Source: Thermodesulfobacteriaceae bacterium
GTDB lineage: Bacteria > Desulfobacterota > Thermodesulfobacteria > Thermodesulfobacteriales > Thermodesulfatatoraceae
NCBI GenBank assembly: GCA_015494065.1
Contig: WGCA01000022.1
Span: 1 to 34,512 of the forward strand
DNA: 34,512 bases
Reading direction: 5' to 3'
Shown here piece after piece: positions 15,574-23,287 of the stretch (positions within the stretch are counted from its first letter, which is position 1; each line of letters opens with the position of its first letter). A program made the position numbers and the translations under genes. Under the pieces are notes generated by a model. It was not told the origin of the DNA, searched no databases, and was given only the letters and a program-made list of their open reading frames with translations.

Positions 15574-16416
15574 AGGCTTTTGACCAACATCAAAGAGATG
15601 AAGGCCTGGAGCGAGCGGGTGCGCCGGGAAGGGGCCAGGATAGGCTTCGTCCCGACCATGGGTTATTTCCACGAGGGACACCTGGCCCTCATGCGACGGG
15701 CCAAGGAGCTGGCGGACAAGGTGGTGGTAAGCATTTTCGTGAACCCTATCCAGTTCGGGCCTAAAGAAGATTTTAAGACCTATCCCCGGGATCTGGAAAG
15801 GGATGCCCGTATGGCAGAAGAGGTAGGGGTGGACGTACTTTTTTCCCCTCCGGTCGAAGAGATGTACCCTCCCTCCTTTCAGACCTTCGTAGAGGTAACG
15901 GAACTTAGCAAACCCCTTTGTGGGGCCAAAAGGCCGGGCCATTTTCGTGGGGTGGCCACGGTGGTACTTAAACTTTTTAATATCGTCTCGCCCCAGCTTG
16001 CGGTCTTCGGCCTAAAGGATTACCAGCAGTACCTTGTCATCAAACAGATGGTAAGAGACCTTAACCTTGACGTGGAAATCGTGGGCCACCCGATCGTGCG
16101 TGAGGAAGATGGCCTGGCCATGAGTTCCAGAAACACTTATCTTTCACCGGCAGAACGCCAAAGCGCCCGCTGTCTTTACCAGGCCCTGTGTCTGGCCCAG
16201 AAAAGAATAAAAGAAGGGGTGCAGGACGTACCGGTCTTAAAAGAGGAGCTTGAGCGGTTTATCCTGGCGCATCCTTTTACTAAAATTGACTACGTTGAAT
16301 TCTGTGACCCGGAGACTTTGGCCCCGGTAGCCCGGGTCGAGCAAGAGACTCTCTTGGCCCTGGCCGTTTTTGTGGGGCGCGCTAGACTAATAGATAATAC
16401 TATTCTCAAACCTTAA
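15571..16416 (+). CDS. panC: Pantothenate synthetase
   Basis: A 281-aa enzyme if started at ATC 15571, or 278 aa from TTG 15580. It joins pantoate and beta-alanine using ATP. The nucleotidyltransferase motif GFVPTMGYFHEGHLALMRRA (HxGH-type) is near the N-terminus; VSIFVNPIQFGPKEDF, HFRGVATVVLKLFNIV, FGLKDYQQ and the KMSKS-like DGLAMSSRNTYLSP follow. From ATC the segment before VPTMG has the same length as in E. coli PanC (23 residues before the strand) and keeps the first beta strand; TTG would remove three residues of it. It is followed 4 bp later by panD, so two consecutive pantothenate steps are cotranscribed. Confidence 0.95.
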   Translation: MRLLTNIKEMKAWSERVRREGARIGFVPTMGYFHEGHLALMRRAKELADKVVVSIFVNPIQFGPKEDFKTYPRDLERDARMAEEVGVDVLFSPPVEEMYPPSFQTFVEVTELSKPLCGAKRPGHFRGVATVVLKLFNIVSPQLAVFGLKDYQQYLVIKQMVRDLNLDVEIVGHPIVREEDGLAMSSRNTYLSPAERQSARCLYQALCLAQKRIKEGVQDVPVLKEELERFILAHPFTKIDYVEFCDPETLAPVARVEQETLLALAVFVGRARLIDNTILKP

Positions 16417-16420
16417 AGTT

Positions 16421-16795
16421 ATGTGGCGGAAGTTTTTGCGTTCCAAATTGCATACCCTTAGGGTAACGGACAAAAACCTGGAATATGAGGGAAGCCTTAC
16501 CCTAGATCCCCGTTTTATGATCGCCGCTGGTCTCGAACCTTACGAAACCGTCTGGGTCTATAACCTGGAAAACGGCGAACGTTTTGAGACCTACGTCATA
16601 AAGGGGGAGTGGGGCACTAAAGAATGCTGTCTTAACGGGGCGGCGGCGCGCAAAGGGGAAGTGGGGGACCGCTTGATCGTGGTCTCATACGCCTGGCTTG
16701 CTCCGGAAGAGATCCCCCACGCCAAAGTCACCATCGTTTATCTGGACGAAAACAATAACATCCTTGACGAACGGAGTTACCCGGTAAAAGACTAA
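16421..16795 (+). CDS. panD: Aspartate 1-decarboxylase proenzyme
   Basis: A 124-aa pyruvoyl-dependent decarboxylase that makes beta-alanine from aspartate for PanC. The self-cleavage site is in LEYEGSLTLD: Gly24-Ser25, the canonical position, with Ser25 becoming the pyruvoyl group. KLHTLRVTDKNLEY before it and the conserved NGAAARKGEVGDRLIVVSYAW (with the Asn72-equivalent) after it fit the family. Start ATG 16421 is 4 bp after the panC stop, without a clear Shine-Dalgarno, so reinitiation or coupling is likely. Confidence 0.96.
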   Translation: MWRKFLRSKLHTLRVTDKNLEYEGSLTLDPRFMIAAGLEPYETVWVYNLENGERFETYVIKGEWGTKECCLNGAAARKGEVGDRLIVVSYAWLAPEEIPHAKVTIVYLDENNNILDERSYPVKD

Positions 16796-16803
16796 AGCCT
16801 TCC

Positions 16804-18123
16804 ATGAAAATCTATCCTGTCACTCTAGGGTGTCCCAAAAATCGGACTGATACCGAAAAACTGCTCGCGGTTTTGGCGGAAAAGGGCTGGGAAATAGTGC
16901 TGGACCCTACCCAAGCCGATATTCTCTTCATAAATACTTGTGCTTTTATCCAAGAGGCGGTGGAAGAGAGCCTCGAGGTCATCTTTGAGCTGGCGGAAGA
17001 AAAATTACCCCATCAGCGCTTGGTCGTAGCCGGGTGTTTGGTCAGCCGCTACCGGGAAGAGCTCCTTAAAGAACTCCCGGAAGTTGATCTCTTCCTAGGG
17101 ATTGAACCTTACCGGGAACCGGAAAAACTCCTTGCTACCGAAAGGTCTCTCTGGGTAAACCTCAAGGGTGAGGAAGTAACCAGGCGTATCCTTACGGTAA
17201 GCCCTTTCTACGCCTATCTCAAAGTGACCGAAGGCTGTTCCCGGGCCTGTTCCTTCTGCACCATCCCTCGTATTCGGGGGCCTTTGAGGAGTATCCCTGA
17301 AGACTTCCTCATCGCTGAGGCTAGGGAGCTGGTGGCGCAAGGGGTAGAAGAAATAATCCTGGTGGGACAGGACGTCTCCGCTTATGGTCTTGAGCAGGGA
17401 AGCCGAAGACTGGTCCCTTTCCTTAAGCGATTTTTAGAAGAGGTGCCGGTTTCCTGGCTACGGCTCCTTTATTTACACCCGGAAGGCGTAACCCCTGAGC
17501 TTATAGCACTCGTGGCGGAAGAAAAGCGGCTTTTGCCTTATTTTGATCTCCCTATTCAACACGTAAGCCTTAGAATTTTAAAAGCCATGCGCCGTTCGTA
17601 TGAGCCTTCAAAGCTTTTGGGGCTTGTCGAGAAGATCCGGGCCCAGATTCCCCATGCTGCGCTTCGTACCAGTGTCATGGTGGGTTTTCCCGGGGAGACG
17701 GAAAAAGAATTTGAAGAACTCCTTTTCTTTCTCAAGGAGGCGGCCTTTGACCATTTAGGGGCCTTTATTTATTCGCCCGAGGAGGGGACACTGGCGGCCA
17801 AGCTTCCCGGCCAGCTTTCAGCCCGGGAAAAGGAGGCCCGTTTTCACGAGGTCATGCGGCTTCAGCAGGAGATTTCTGCCGCCCGCCTGAAGGAGCGTAA
17901 AGGACAAAAGGTAGAGGTCCTGGTGGAAGGGCTTGATGAGGAGGGGCGGCTGGTGGGACATGCGGCCTTTCAGGCTCCTGAAATTGACGGCCTCACTGTT
18001 ATTAAAGATGATGAGGCGATAATAGGTGGTATCGTAGAGGTCGAGATAGAAGAAACAGACGTTTACGACGTTTACGCCCGGCCGTCTTCGGCTTGCCACG
18101 CCGCCCAGAGGGCCTGCCCGTAA
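16804..18123 (+). CDS. rimO: Ribosomal protein S12 methylthiotransferase
   Basis: A 439-aa radical-SAM enzyme that adds a methylthio group to an Asp of ribosomal protein S12. The N-terminal domain has LGCPKNRTDTE, INTCAF and VVAGCL, whose Cys bind one 4Fe-4S cluster; the radical-SAM motif CSRACSFC (CxxxCxxC) binds the other. LGCPKN and the length point to RimO rather than MiaB. A TRAM domain lies at the end (about 370-430). The 3' end overlaps hypF tail to tail by 52 bp. It lies 8 bp after panD. Confidence 0.95.
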   Translation: MKIYPVTLGCPKNRTDTEKLLAVLAEKGWEIVLDPTQADILFINTCAFIQEAVEESLEVIFELAEEKLPHQRLVVAGCLVSRYREELLKELPEVDLFLGIEPYREPEKLLATERSLWVNLKGEEVTRRILTVSPFYAYLKVTEGCSRACSFCTIPRIRGPLRSIPEDFLIAEARELVAQGVEEIILVGQDVSAYGLEQGSRRLVPFLKRFLEEVPVSWLRLLYLHPEGVTPELIALVAEEKRLLPYFDLPIQHVSLRILKAMRRSYEPSKLLGLVEKIRAQIPHAALRTSVMVGFPGETEKEFEELLFFLKEAAFDHLGAFIYSPEEGTLAAKLPGQLSAREKEARFHEVMRLQQEISAARLKERKGQKVEVLVEGLDEEGRLVGHAAFQAPEIDGLTVIKDDEAIIGGIVEVEIEETDVYDVYARPSSACHAAQRACP

Positions 18124-20357
18124 GAGAGGCCGCCGTCGTTAGGGGGCAAGTTCCGGGGCAAATAAACCGTTAACCCCGCTTCTTCCAGTTCTCTTTTTAA
18201 TTCCGCGGTCAAAATCAGGTTTTGAAAACAGCCTCCCCCCAAGACTACCCGGGTTAAACCGTACCTTTGCGCCGCCGTCCACACTAATTCTTTAAACCCT
18301 TTAACCAAAGTAAGGTGTACGGCGCAGGCCAGATCTTCCGTGGTTTCTTTGGTGACCAATCGCATAAGTTTGGCAAATAGGGGGCGCAGATCAAATTTAA
18401 GCCCGTTGAGGGCGGGTTCCCAGACGATTCTTTGGGAGGCTCTAAGGGCCGCGCTTTCGAGTACCATCGGGGCCTCTCCCTCGAAGGTGTTTTCGTAGCA
18501 AAGGCCAAGGGCCGCGGCGCAGGCGTCAAGAAAACGGCCCAGACTGGTGGTAAGGGGGCAGTTTAGTCCTTTCTCAAGCATCTTCCAGACAAGCTTTACT
18601 TCGGAAGCAAGCTCTTTTGGGAGGAAGGCCAGAGCCTCTTTCAAGCCCCCCAAGCCTCCGGCCCGGAAGTAAGAGAGAAACATGCGCCAAGGCTTCTTGG
18701 CGGCCGCGTCCCTTCCCGGTTGGGGCACGGGGACCAAATGCCCTATCCTTTTAAAACTGTTTCTTTTTACCAAAAGCAACTCCCCTCCCCAGAGTCCTTT
18801 TTCTGGTCCCAGGCCGAGTCCGTCGAGGATCAAACCCAGAAAAGGCGGATCTAGATGATACTCGCCGGCCACCGCCACGGCGTGGGCCAGATGGTGCTGG
18901 ACAGGAAGCAAAGGCCGGTTTCTTTCCGCAGCGTAGGCTCGGGCCATGAAGGTGCTCAAATAACTCGGGTGCAAGTCGCAGGCCGCAAGCTCCGCTTCGG
19001 TTCCCAGGAGTTTTTCAAAATGTTGGCGCACCTTGAGGGCAAAACTTACGGTTTCAAGATTTTCAAGATCTCCCAAGTGTTGGGAAACAAAGGCTTCCCC
19101 GGGGCGGGTAAGGGTAAAGGTATTTTTGAGGTGTGGACCAAAAGAGATAACGCTTTTCTCCCCGGGAAAGGGGAGAGCTTCCGGGACGTAACCCCTGGCC
19201 CTTCTGATAAGAAGGGGACTTTTTCCTATTATCCGTATCACCGAATCGTCTATCCCTACCGCGATGTCCCGGTCGTGTAAGAGAAAGAGGTCAGCAATAG
19301 GGCTTAATTTTTTAAGGGCTTCGTGGTTTTTGTAACAAATGGGTTCGCCGGAGAGATTACCGCTGGTCATCACCAGAGCCAAAAAGGCCCCTTCTTTTAA
19401 AATCAGGTGGTGAAGAGGGGTGTAAGGGAGCATGAGGCCTATGATTTCAAGGCCCGGGGCCACACTTTCTGCCAAAGGAAAGGGCCTTTTTTTGCGGGCG
19501 AGCAAGATGGGCGAACGGGCTGAGGCAAGGAGCTCTTCTTCTTCGCGGCTTAGGCAGGCCACCTCCCGGGCCCGTTCAAGATCAGGTACCATAACGGCCA
19601 GGGGTTTGGCCGGCCTTCTCTTGCGCTCTCTGAGGGTCTGGCAGGCCCTCTCGTTGGTGGCGTCACAGGCCAGATGAAATCCCCCCAGCCCTTTTAAAGC
19701 CACGATTTTCCCTTCTTTAAGGGCCTTGATGACCAGGGCCAAGGGGTCTTGAGTTTGAATCTTTCGGCCAGCCCGGTCTGTGACCCATATCCTGGGCCCG
19801 CAAACTGGACAGGCGTTCGGTTCGGCGTGAAAACGGCGGTCAAGCGGATTGGTATATTCGGCAAGACAGTCCGGGCACATGGCAAACTTGCGCATGGTGG
19901 TCTTTTCCCGGTCATAGGGGAGGCCTTCGATTACGGTAAATCTGGGACCACAGTCCGTACAATTAATAAAAGGATAACGGTAACGTCGGTCGGAAGGGTC
20001 AAAGAGTTCAGAAAGGCAGGCTTTACAGGTAGCCACGTCAGGGGGGATACGGGCGCTCTGGCATTCCCCTTTGGTGCTCTCAAGGACCGTGAAAAGGGGC
20101 GGAGGCGTTTCGGTAAGGGGTGAAGCTTCGATGGCGTCAATCCGGGCCAGGGGAGGGGCTTCTTTCCTTAAGGCCTCAGTAAAAAGTTTAACCTTTTCCA
20201 GCTCCCCGAAGATGGCGATAAAGACACCTTCTCCGGTGTTTTTTACGTAACCAGAAAGGCCCAGGCGCGTGGCCAGGCGGTAGACAAAGGGTCTGAAACC
20301 GACCCCCTGGACCACCCCTTTTACCCGGAGACCAAGTCCTTCAGGAGTTGACACCAT
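18072..20357 (-). CDS. hypF: Carbamoyltransferase HypF
   Basis: A 761-aa protein that makes the carbamoyl group used as precursor of the cyanide ligands of [NiFe] hydrogenase. Domains in order: acylphosphatase-like (about 8-95, GVVQGVGFRPFVYRLA), two zinc fingers (CKACLSELF, NCTDCGPRF, CPDCLAEY, CPVCGP), a YrdC-like adenylation domain (about 200-385, LKGLGGFHLACDA, PLAVMVPD, MTSGNLSGEPI), and a Kae1-like carbamoyltransferase domain with the metal-binding HHLAHAVAV. Length matches the family. The start ATG 20357 lies 37 bp inside hypB. It is the last gene of the maturation operon and its end overlaps rimO. Confidence 0.96.
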   Translation of the reverse strand: MVSTPEGLGLRVKGVVQGVGFRPFVYRLATRLGLSGYVKNTGEGVFIAIFGELEKVKLFTEALRKEAPPLARIDAIEASPLTETPPPLFTVLESTKGECQSARIPPDVATCKACLSELFDPSDRRYRYPFINCTDCGPRFTVIEGLPYDREKTTMRKFAMCPDCLAEYTNPLDRRFHAEPNACPVCGPRIWVTDRAGRKIQTQDPLALVIKALKEGKIVALKGLGGFHLACDATNERACQTLRERKRRPAKPLAVMVPDLERAREVACLSREEEELLASARSPILLARKKRPFPLAESVAPGLEIIGLMLPYTPLHHLILKEGAFLALVMTSGNLSGEPICYKNHEALKKLSPIADLFLLHDRDIAVGIDDSVIRIIGKSPLLIRRARGYVPEALPFPGEKSVISFGPHLKNTFTLTRPGEAFVSQHLGDLENLETVSFALKVRQHFEKLLGTEAELAACDLHPSYLSTFMARAYAAERNRPLLPVQHHLAHAVAVAGEYHLDPPFLGLILDGLGLGPEKGLWGGELLLVKRNSFKRIGHLVPVPQPGRDAAAKKPWRMFLSYFRAGGLGGLKEALAFLPKELASEVKLVWKMLEKGLNCPLTTSLGRFLDACAAALGLCYENTFEGEAPMVLESAALRASQRIVWEPALNGLKFDLRPLFAKLMRLVTKETTEDLACAVHLTLVKGFKELVWTAAQRYGLTRVVLGGGCFQNLILTAELKRELEEAGLTVYLPRNLPPNDGGLSYGQALWAAWQAEDGRA

Positions 20358-21007
20358 TCCTCCAAGCCTTGGCCGCTTTTGGCCGAAAGGGCGATAACGC
20401 GAAGCCGGGGGTTAATTTTGAGGGCAAGGCTTTTGGCCTCTTCCAGGTCAAAGTCAAAATAGGGCAAGAGATCCGTCTTGGATATCAAAAAGACGTTTGC
20501 CTTGTAGAAGGCCGCGGGGTATTTGGCCGGTTTGTCAGACCCTTCAGGCACAGAAACCAGCACCACCCGTAAGTGTTCGCCCAGATTGAAGGCCGAAGGA
20601 CAGAGGAGGTTGCCCACGTTTTCGATAAAGAGAAGCTTGAATTTTTCTCTTTCCAGCTGGTGAAAGGCCCGGTGGACTTGAGCGGCGTCCAGGTGGCAGG
20701 CCCCACCGGTGGTGACTTGGACCACAGGCACCCCCTGCCGGCGGATCCTTTCGGCGTCTCTTTCGGTCTCCGGATCTCCTTCAATCACCGCAAGCGGAAT
20801 TTCATCCCTGAGTTGTGCGATGGTGGCCTCTAAGAGGCTCGTTTTTCCTGAGCCAGGGGCACTTATCAGGTTAATGGCCACGATGCCTTTTTGGTCAAAA
20901 TGTTTCCGGTTTTTTAAAGCCAGGCGTTCGTTCTGTTCTAAAATATTTTTTTCAAGGGTAATTTCTTTTCTTTTAAGCCCCGCTTCACACCCGCAATGTT
21001 CACACAC
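20321..21007 (-). CDS. hypB: Hydrogenase nickel-insertion GTPase HypB
   Basis: A 228-aa SIMIBI GTPase that, with HypA, delivers nickel to the hydrogenase large subunit. The N-terminus MCEHCGC is the high-affinity nickel motif. P-loop SAPGSGKTSLL is followed by IEGDPETERDAERIR, TGGACHLDA (metal site) and the specificity motif SKTDL. It lacks the histidine-rich stretch found in some HypB, so it is probably a delivery rather than a storage form. The start overlaps the hypA end by 8 bp. Confidence 0.97.
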   Translation of the reverse strand: MCEHCGCEAGLKRKEITLEKNILEQNERLALKNRKHFDQKGIVAINLISAPGSGKTSLLEATIAQLRDEIPLAVIEGDPETERDAERIRRQGVPVVQVTTGGACHLDAAQVHRAFHQLEREKFKLLFIENVGNLLCPSAFNLGEHLRVVLVSVPEGSDKPAKYPAAFYKANVFLISKTDLLPYFDFDLEEAKSLALKINPRLRVIALSAKSGQGLEEWCQLLKDLVSG

Positions 21008-21356
21008 CTTGATCCTCCACTAAAAATTCTACTTTTTTGATCTCAAGTTCTCCCCCCTTTGAGGGAAGCCCCGGCAACTTACATCGAGGGCAAAGGGGCG
21101 CTTCTTTAGGGGTAAAATCTTGCTGACATAAAGGACAAAAATAGATAGCCGGTATGAGTTCTATTTCCAGTTTGGTCTCTTCAAAGAGCGGGGAGTCCTT
21201 TTTGAAGGCTTCAAAGGCAAAACAGAAGGCCTCTTTTTCTATTCCCGACCATTCGCCGAAAGAAACTACTACCCGTAATACCTTTTTGGCCCCTTGCTCT
21301 TGGGCCAACCTTGCTATTTCCTCGCCCAGGGCCATCACCAGGGAAGCCTCATGCAT
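21000..21356 (-). CDS. hypA: Hydrogenase nickel metallochaperone HypA
   Basis: A 118-aa nickel chaperone. The N-terminal MHEASL holds the nickel-binding His2, and the C-terminal half has a zinc site of two CxxC pairs (YFCPLCQQDF and PLCPRCKLPG). It partners HypB, encoded next. The start overlaps the hypC end by 8 bp, so hypC, hypA and hypB are translationally coupled. Confidence 0.97.
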   Translation of the reverse strand: MHEASLVMALGEEIARLAQEQGAKKVLRVVVSFGEWSGIEKEAFCFAFEAFKKDSPLFEETKLEIELIPAIYFCPLCQQDFTPKEAPLCPRCKLPGLPSKGGELEIKKVEFLVEDQGV

Positions 21357-21573
21357 GTTGCGCCAGCTCTTTTAGAAAATTCAGGGTTTCCTGGGCCTCT
21401 TGAGGGGAAAGTTTCTGGATGGCAAAACCTACGTGGACGATCACGTAATCTCCGCTTTTTATCTCGTCTTTTGGCAAGAGTTGAAGGTTTACTTTTCTCT
21501 TAAGCCCATCGGCTTCGCAAATGCCCATAGGGTAATTAAGTTCAACAATTTTCATGGGAATGCCCAGGCACAT
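21349..21573 (-). CDS. hypC: Hydrogenase assembly chaperone HypC
   Basis: A 74-aa HypC/HupF protein with the signature start MCLGIPMKI, whose Cys2 binds the Fe(CN)2CO precursor with HypD and hands it to the large subunit. GDYVIVHVGFAIQKLS is also typical. The start is 2 bp after the stop of the protease gene. hypD and hypE, normally next to hypC, are not in this window. Confidence 0.97.
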   Translation of the reverse strand: MCLGIPMKIVELNYPMGICEADGLKRKVNLQLLPKDEIKSGDYVIVHVGFAIQKLSPQEAQETLNFLKELAQHA

Positions 21574-21575
21574 AT

Positions 21576-22085
21576 TTACCTCCGCATTTCTGCTCTCCCG
21601 CCCAGGTTTTTTATTTCAGCAAGCACCATCTCCGCAAGAACGGGGAGGCGTTCTCTTAGCACCGGGCTTAGTTCGGTTCCTACCCCTAGTTGGGCGGGAA
21701 CAATACCGAAGGCCTTGAAATATTTAGGTTTCAAACCTGTAAGCTCGGCCAAGGACAGGGCCTCTTTTATCCCCACCTGGTGGCCGGAAGCGAGTTTGGC
21801 TGTACCGAGTTTTTTTATGTCTTCCCAGGAAAGGGTTTTTATCGTCCCGGGAGGACTTTTCGCCAGAAAGATATCTATTAGGATGAGGGCCTCTTTTTCC
21901 CGAAAGAGGTCAAGGATTCTAAGGCCCAGACAACCTCCGTCTATCAGTTCTACTAAAGGAGGAAAGGAATAATAGGTCTTTAAGTAACGTACAAAATGTA
22001 CGCCAAAGCCTTCATCTCCCAGCAGCAGATTCCCCAGGCCAACCACGGCTATTTCAAAATTTTGAAGTTTTTTGGGTTTTTGCAT
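21576..22085 (-). CDS. hyaD: Hydrogenase maturation protease (HyaD/HybD/HupD type)
   Basis: A 169-aa endopeptidase that removes the C-terminal tail of the [NiFe] hydrogenase large subunit after nickel insertion. The nickel-sensing residues of HybD are matched: Glu in GLGNLLLGDEGFG, Asp in LIDGGCLGL and His in SGHQVGIKEAL. The likely substrate is the large subunit encoded divergently at 23288. First gene of the hyp operon; no clear Shine-Dalgarno precedes the ATG. The symbol is by analogy. Confidence 0.92.
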   Translation of the reverse strand: MQKPKKLQNFEIAVVGLGNLLLGDEGFGVHFVRYLKTYYSFPPLVELIDGGCLGLRILDLFREKEALILIDIFLAKSPPGTIKTLSWEDIKKLGTAKLASGHQVGIKEALSLAELTGLKPKYFKAFGIVPAQLGVGTELSPVLRERLPVLAEMVLAEIKNLGGRAEMRR

Positions 22086-22141
22086 AAGAATTTTTAAAGA
22101 AAGTTATTACAAGTACAAGCCCATAAATGTGAAAAAAATCC

Positions 22142-22170
22142 TTTACTTTTAGTCAAGAATAACCTATAAC
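22142..22170 (+). promoter_or_regulatory. Candidate promoter of the hydrogenase operon
   Basis: TTTACT (22142-22147), a 17-bp spacer and TATAAC (22165-22170; 5 of 6 consensus) place a start near 22177, about 30 bp before the small-subunit ATG, with AGGAGGG at 22196-22202 as ribosome binding site. No convincing promoter was seen for the divergent hyp operon in the same gap. Confidence 0.55.
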
Positions 22171-22207
22171 GAGGATAAGGTCAAAAATAATTTTTAGGAG
22201 GGCCCTA

Positions 22208-23284
22208 ATGAGCCGGTTATTTGCCAATGGCCTGATGAAGCTCCGTCGCAGGGATTTTTTGAAAGCAGCCACCATAGCTACGGCGGCGATGGGATTGCCT
22301 GCAAGCATGGTGGACAAAGTGGCAGCCGCCATAAAGTCACCGGCCAGGCCGCCCGTCATCTGGCTCCATTTCATGGAATGTACGGGTTGTACGGAAAGCC
22401 TTTTGCGTACCTCGCACCCTGACGTGGCCACACTCATTCTCGATCTTATCTCTCTGGAATATCACGAGACCTTGATGGCGGCGGCAGGGCACCAGGCCGA
22501 GGAGAACCTTAAGCGGGCGGTAGAGAAATACCGAGGCAAGTTCATTTGCGTAGTGGAAGGTGGTATCTCCACCAAAGACGGAGGGGTTTACTGCAAAATT
22601 GGCGGGCGGACGGCCCTTGAAATCTTAAAACATGTCTCAGCGGATGCTTCAGCCGTGGTTGCGGTTGGGACCTGTGCCGCCTTCGGTGGCATTCAGGCCG
22701 CCGCGCCCAATCCTACCGGGGCCGTTGGAGTGAGGGATATTGTCAAAGACAAACCCATTATCAATATCCCGGGCTGTCCTCCAAACGGCTATAATATTTT
22801 GGCCACCATAGCTTATATCCTTACCTTCAATAAATTTCCTGAGCTTGATGAACTAAATCGGCCCAAGTTTGCCTACGGTCGCCGTATTCATGACCATTGT
22901 GAGCGGCGTCCCCATTTCGATGAGGGCCGCTTTGTGGAGCAATTCGGGGACGAAGGACATAAAAAAGGTTACTGTCTTTACAAGGTTGGCTGTAAAGGGC
23001 CGGTTACCTACGCCAATTGCCCTACCCAGCGTTTTTGTGACGTAGGGGTATGGCCGGTGGCCGCGGGGCACGGCTGTATCGGTTGTACTGAACCCAATTT
23101 CTGGGACAACATGATTCCCTTCTACGAGCACGTACCCGGCGTAGAAGTCCCCGCCGGACAGGGAATTGTAGGCAAGGCGGAAAGAATTGGCAAGTTTGCC
23201 ATCGGAGCCGCGGCTGCAGGAATTGCTATCCACGCCGCCGCCGGTGTTATCAAAAAAGCCACCACCAAAGAGAAGGAGGAATAA
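22208..23284 (+). CDS. hyaA: [NiFe] hydrogenase small subunit, Tat-exported and membrane-anchored
   Basis: A 358-aa electron-transfer subunit. A twin-arginine signal (RRDFLK, residues 14-19, then ATIATAAMGLPAS) exports the folded complex. The Cys that bind the proximal, medial and distal Fe-S clusters are visible: FMECTGCTES, VGTCAAFGG, IPGCPPN, HDHCERRPHF, GYCLYKVGCKGP, NCPTQRFCDVGVWPVAAGHGCIGC. A C-terminal hydrophobic helix (FAIGAAAAGIAIHAAAGVI) anchors it in the membrane. Together with the cytochrome b gene this marks a group 1 respiratory uptake hydrogenase. The symbol follows E. coli hydrogenase 1; hynB or hydA would serve as well. Confidence 0.96.
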   Translation: MSRLFANGLMKLRRRDFLKAATIATAAMGLPASMVDKVAAAIKSPARPPVIWLHFMECTGCTESLLRTSHPDVATLILDLISLEYHETLMAAAGHQAEENLKRAVEKYRGKFICVVEGGISTKDGGVYCKIGGRTALEILKHVSADASAVVAVGTCAAFGGIQAAAPNPTGAVGVRDIVKDKPIINIPGCPPNGYNILATIAYILTFNKFPELDELNRPKFAYGRRIHDHCERRPHFDEGRFVEQFGDEGHKKGYCLYKVGCKGPVTYANCPTQRFCDVGVWPVAAGHGCIGCTEPNFWDNMIPFYEHVPGVEVPAGQGIVGKAERIGKFAIGAAAAGIAIHAAAGVIKKATTKEKEE

Positions 23285-23287
23285 ACC

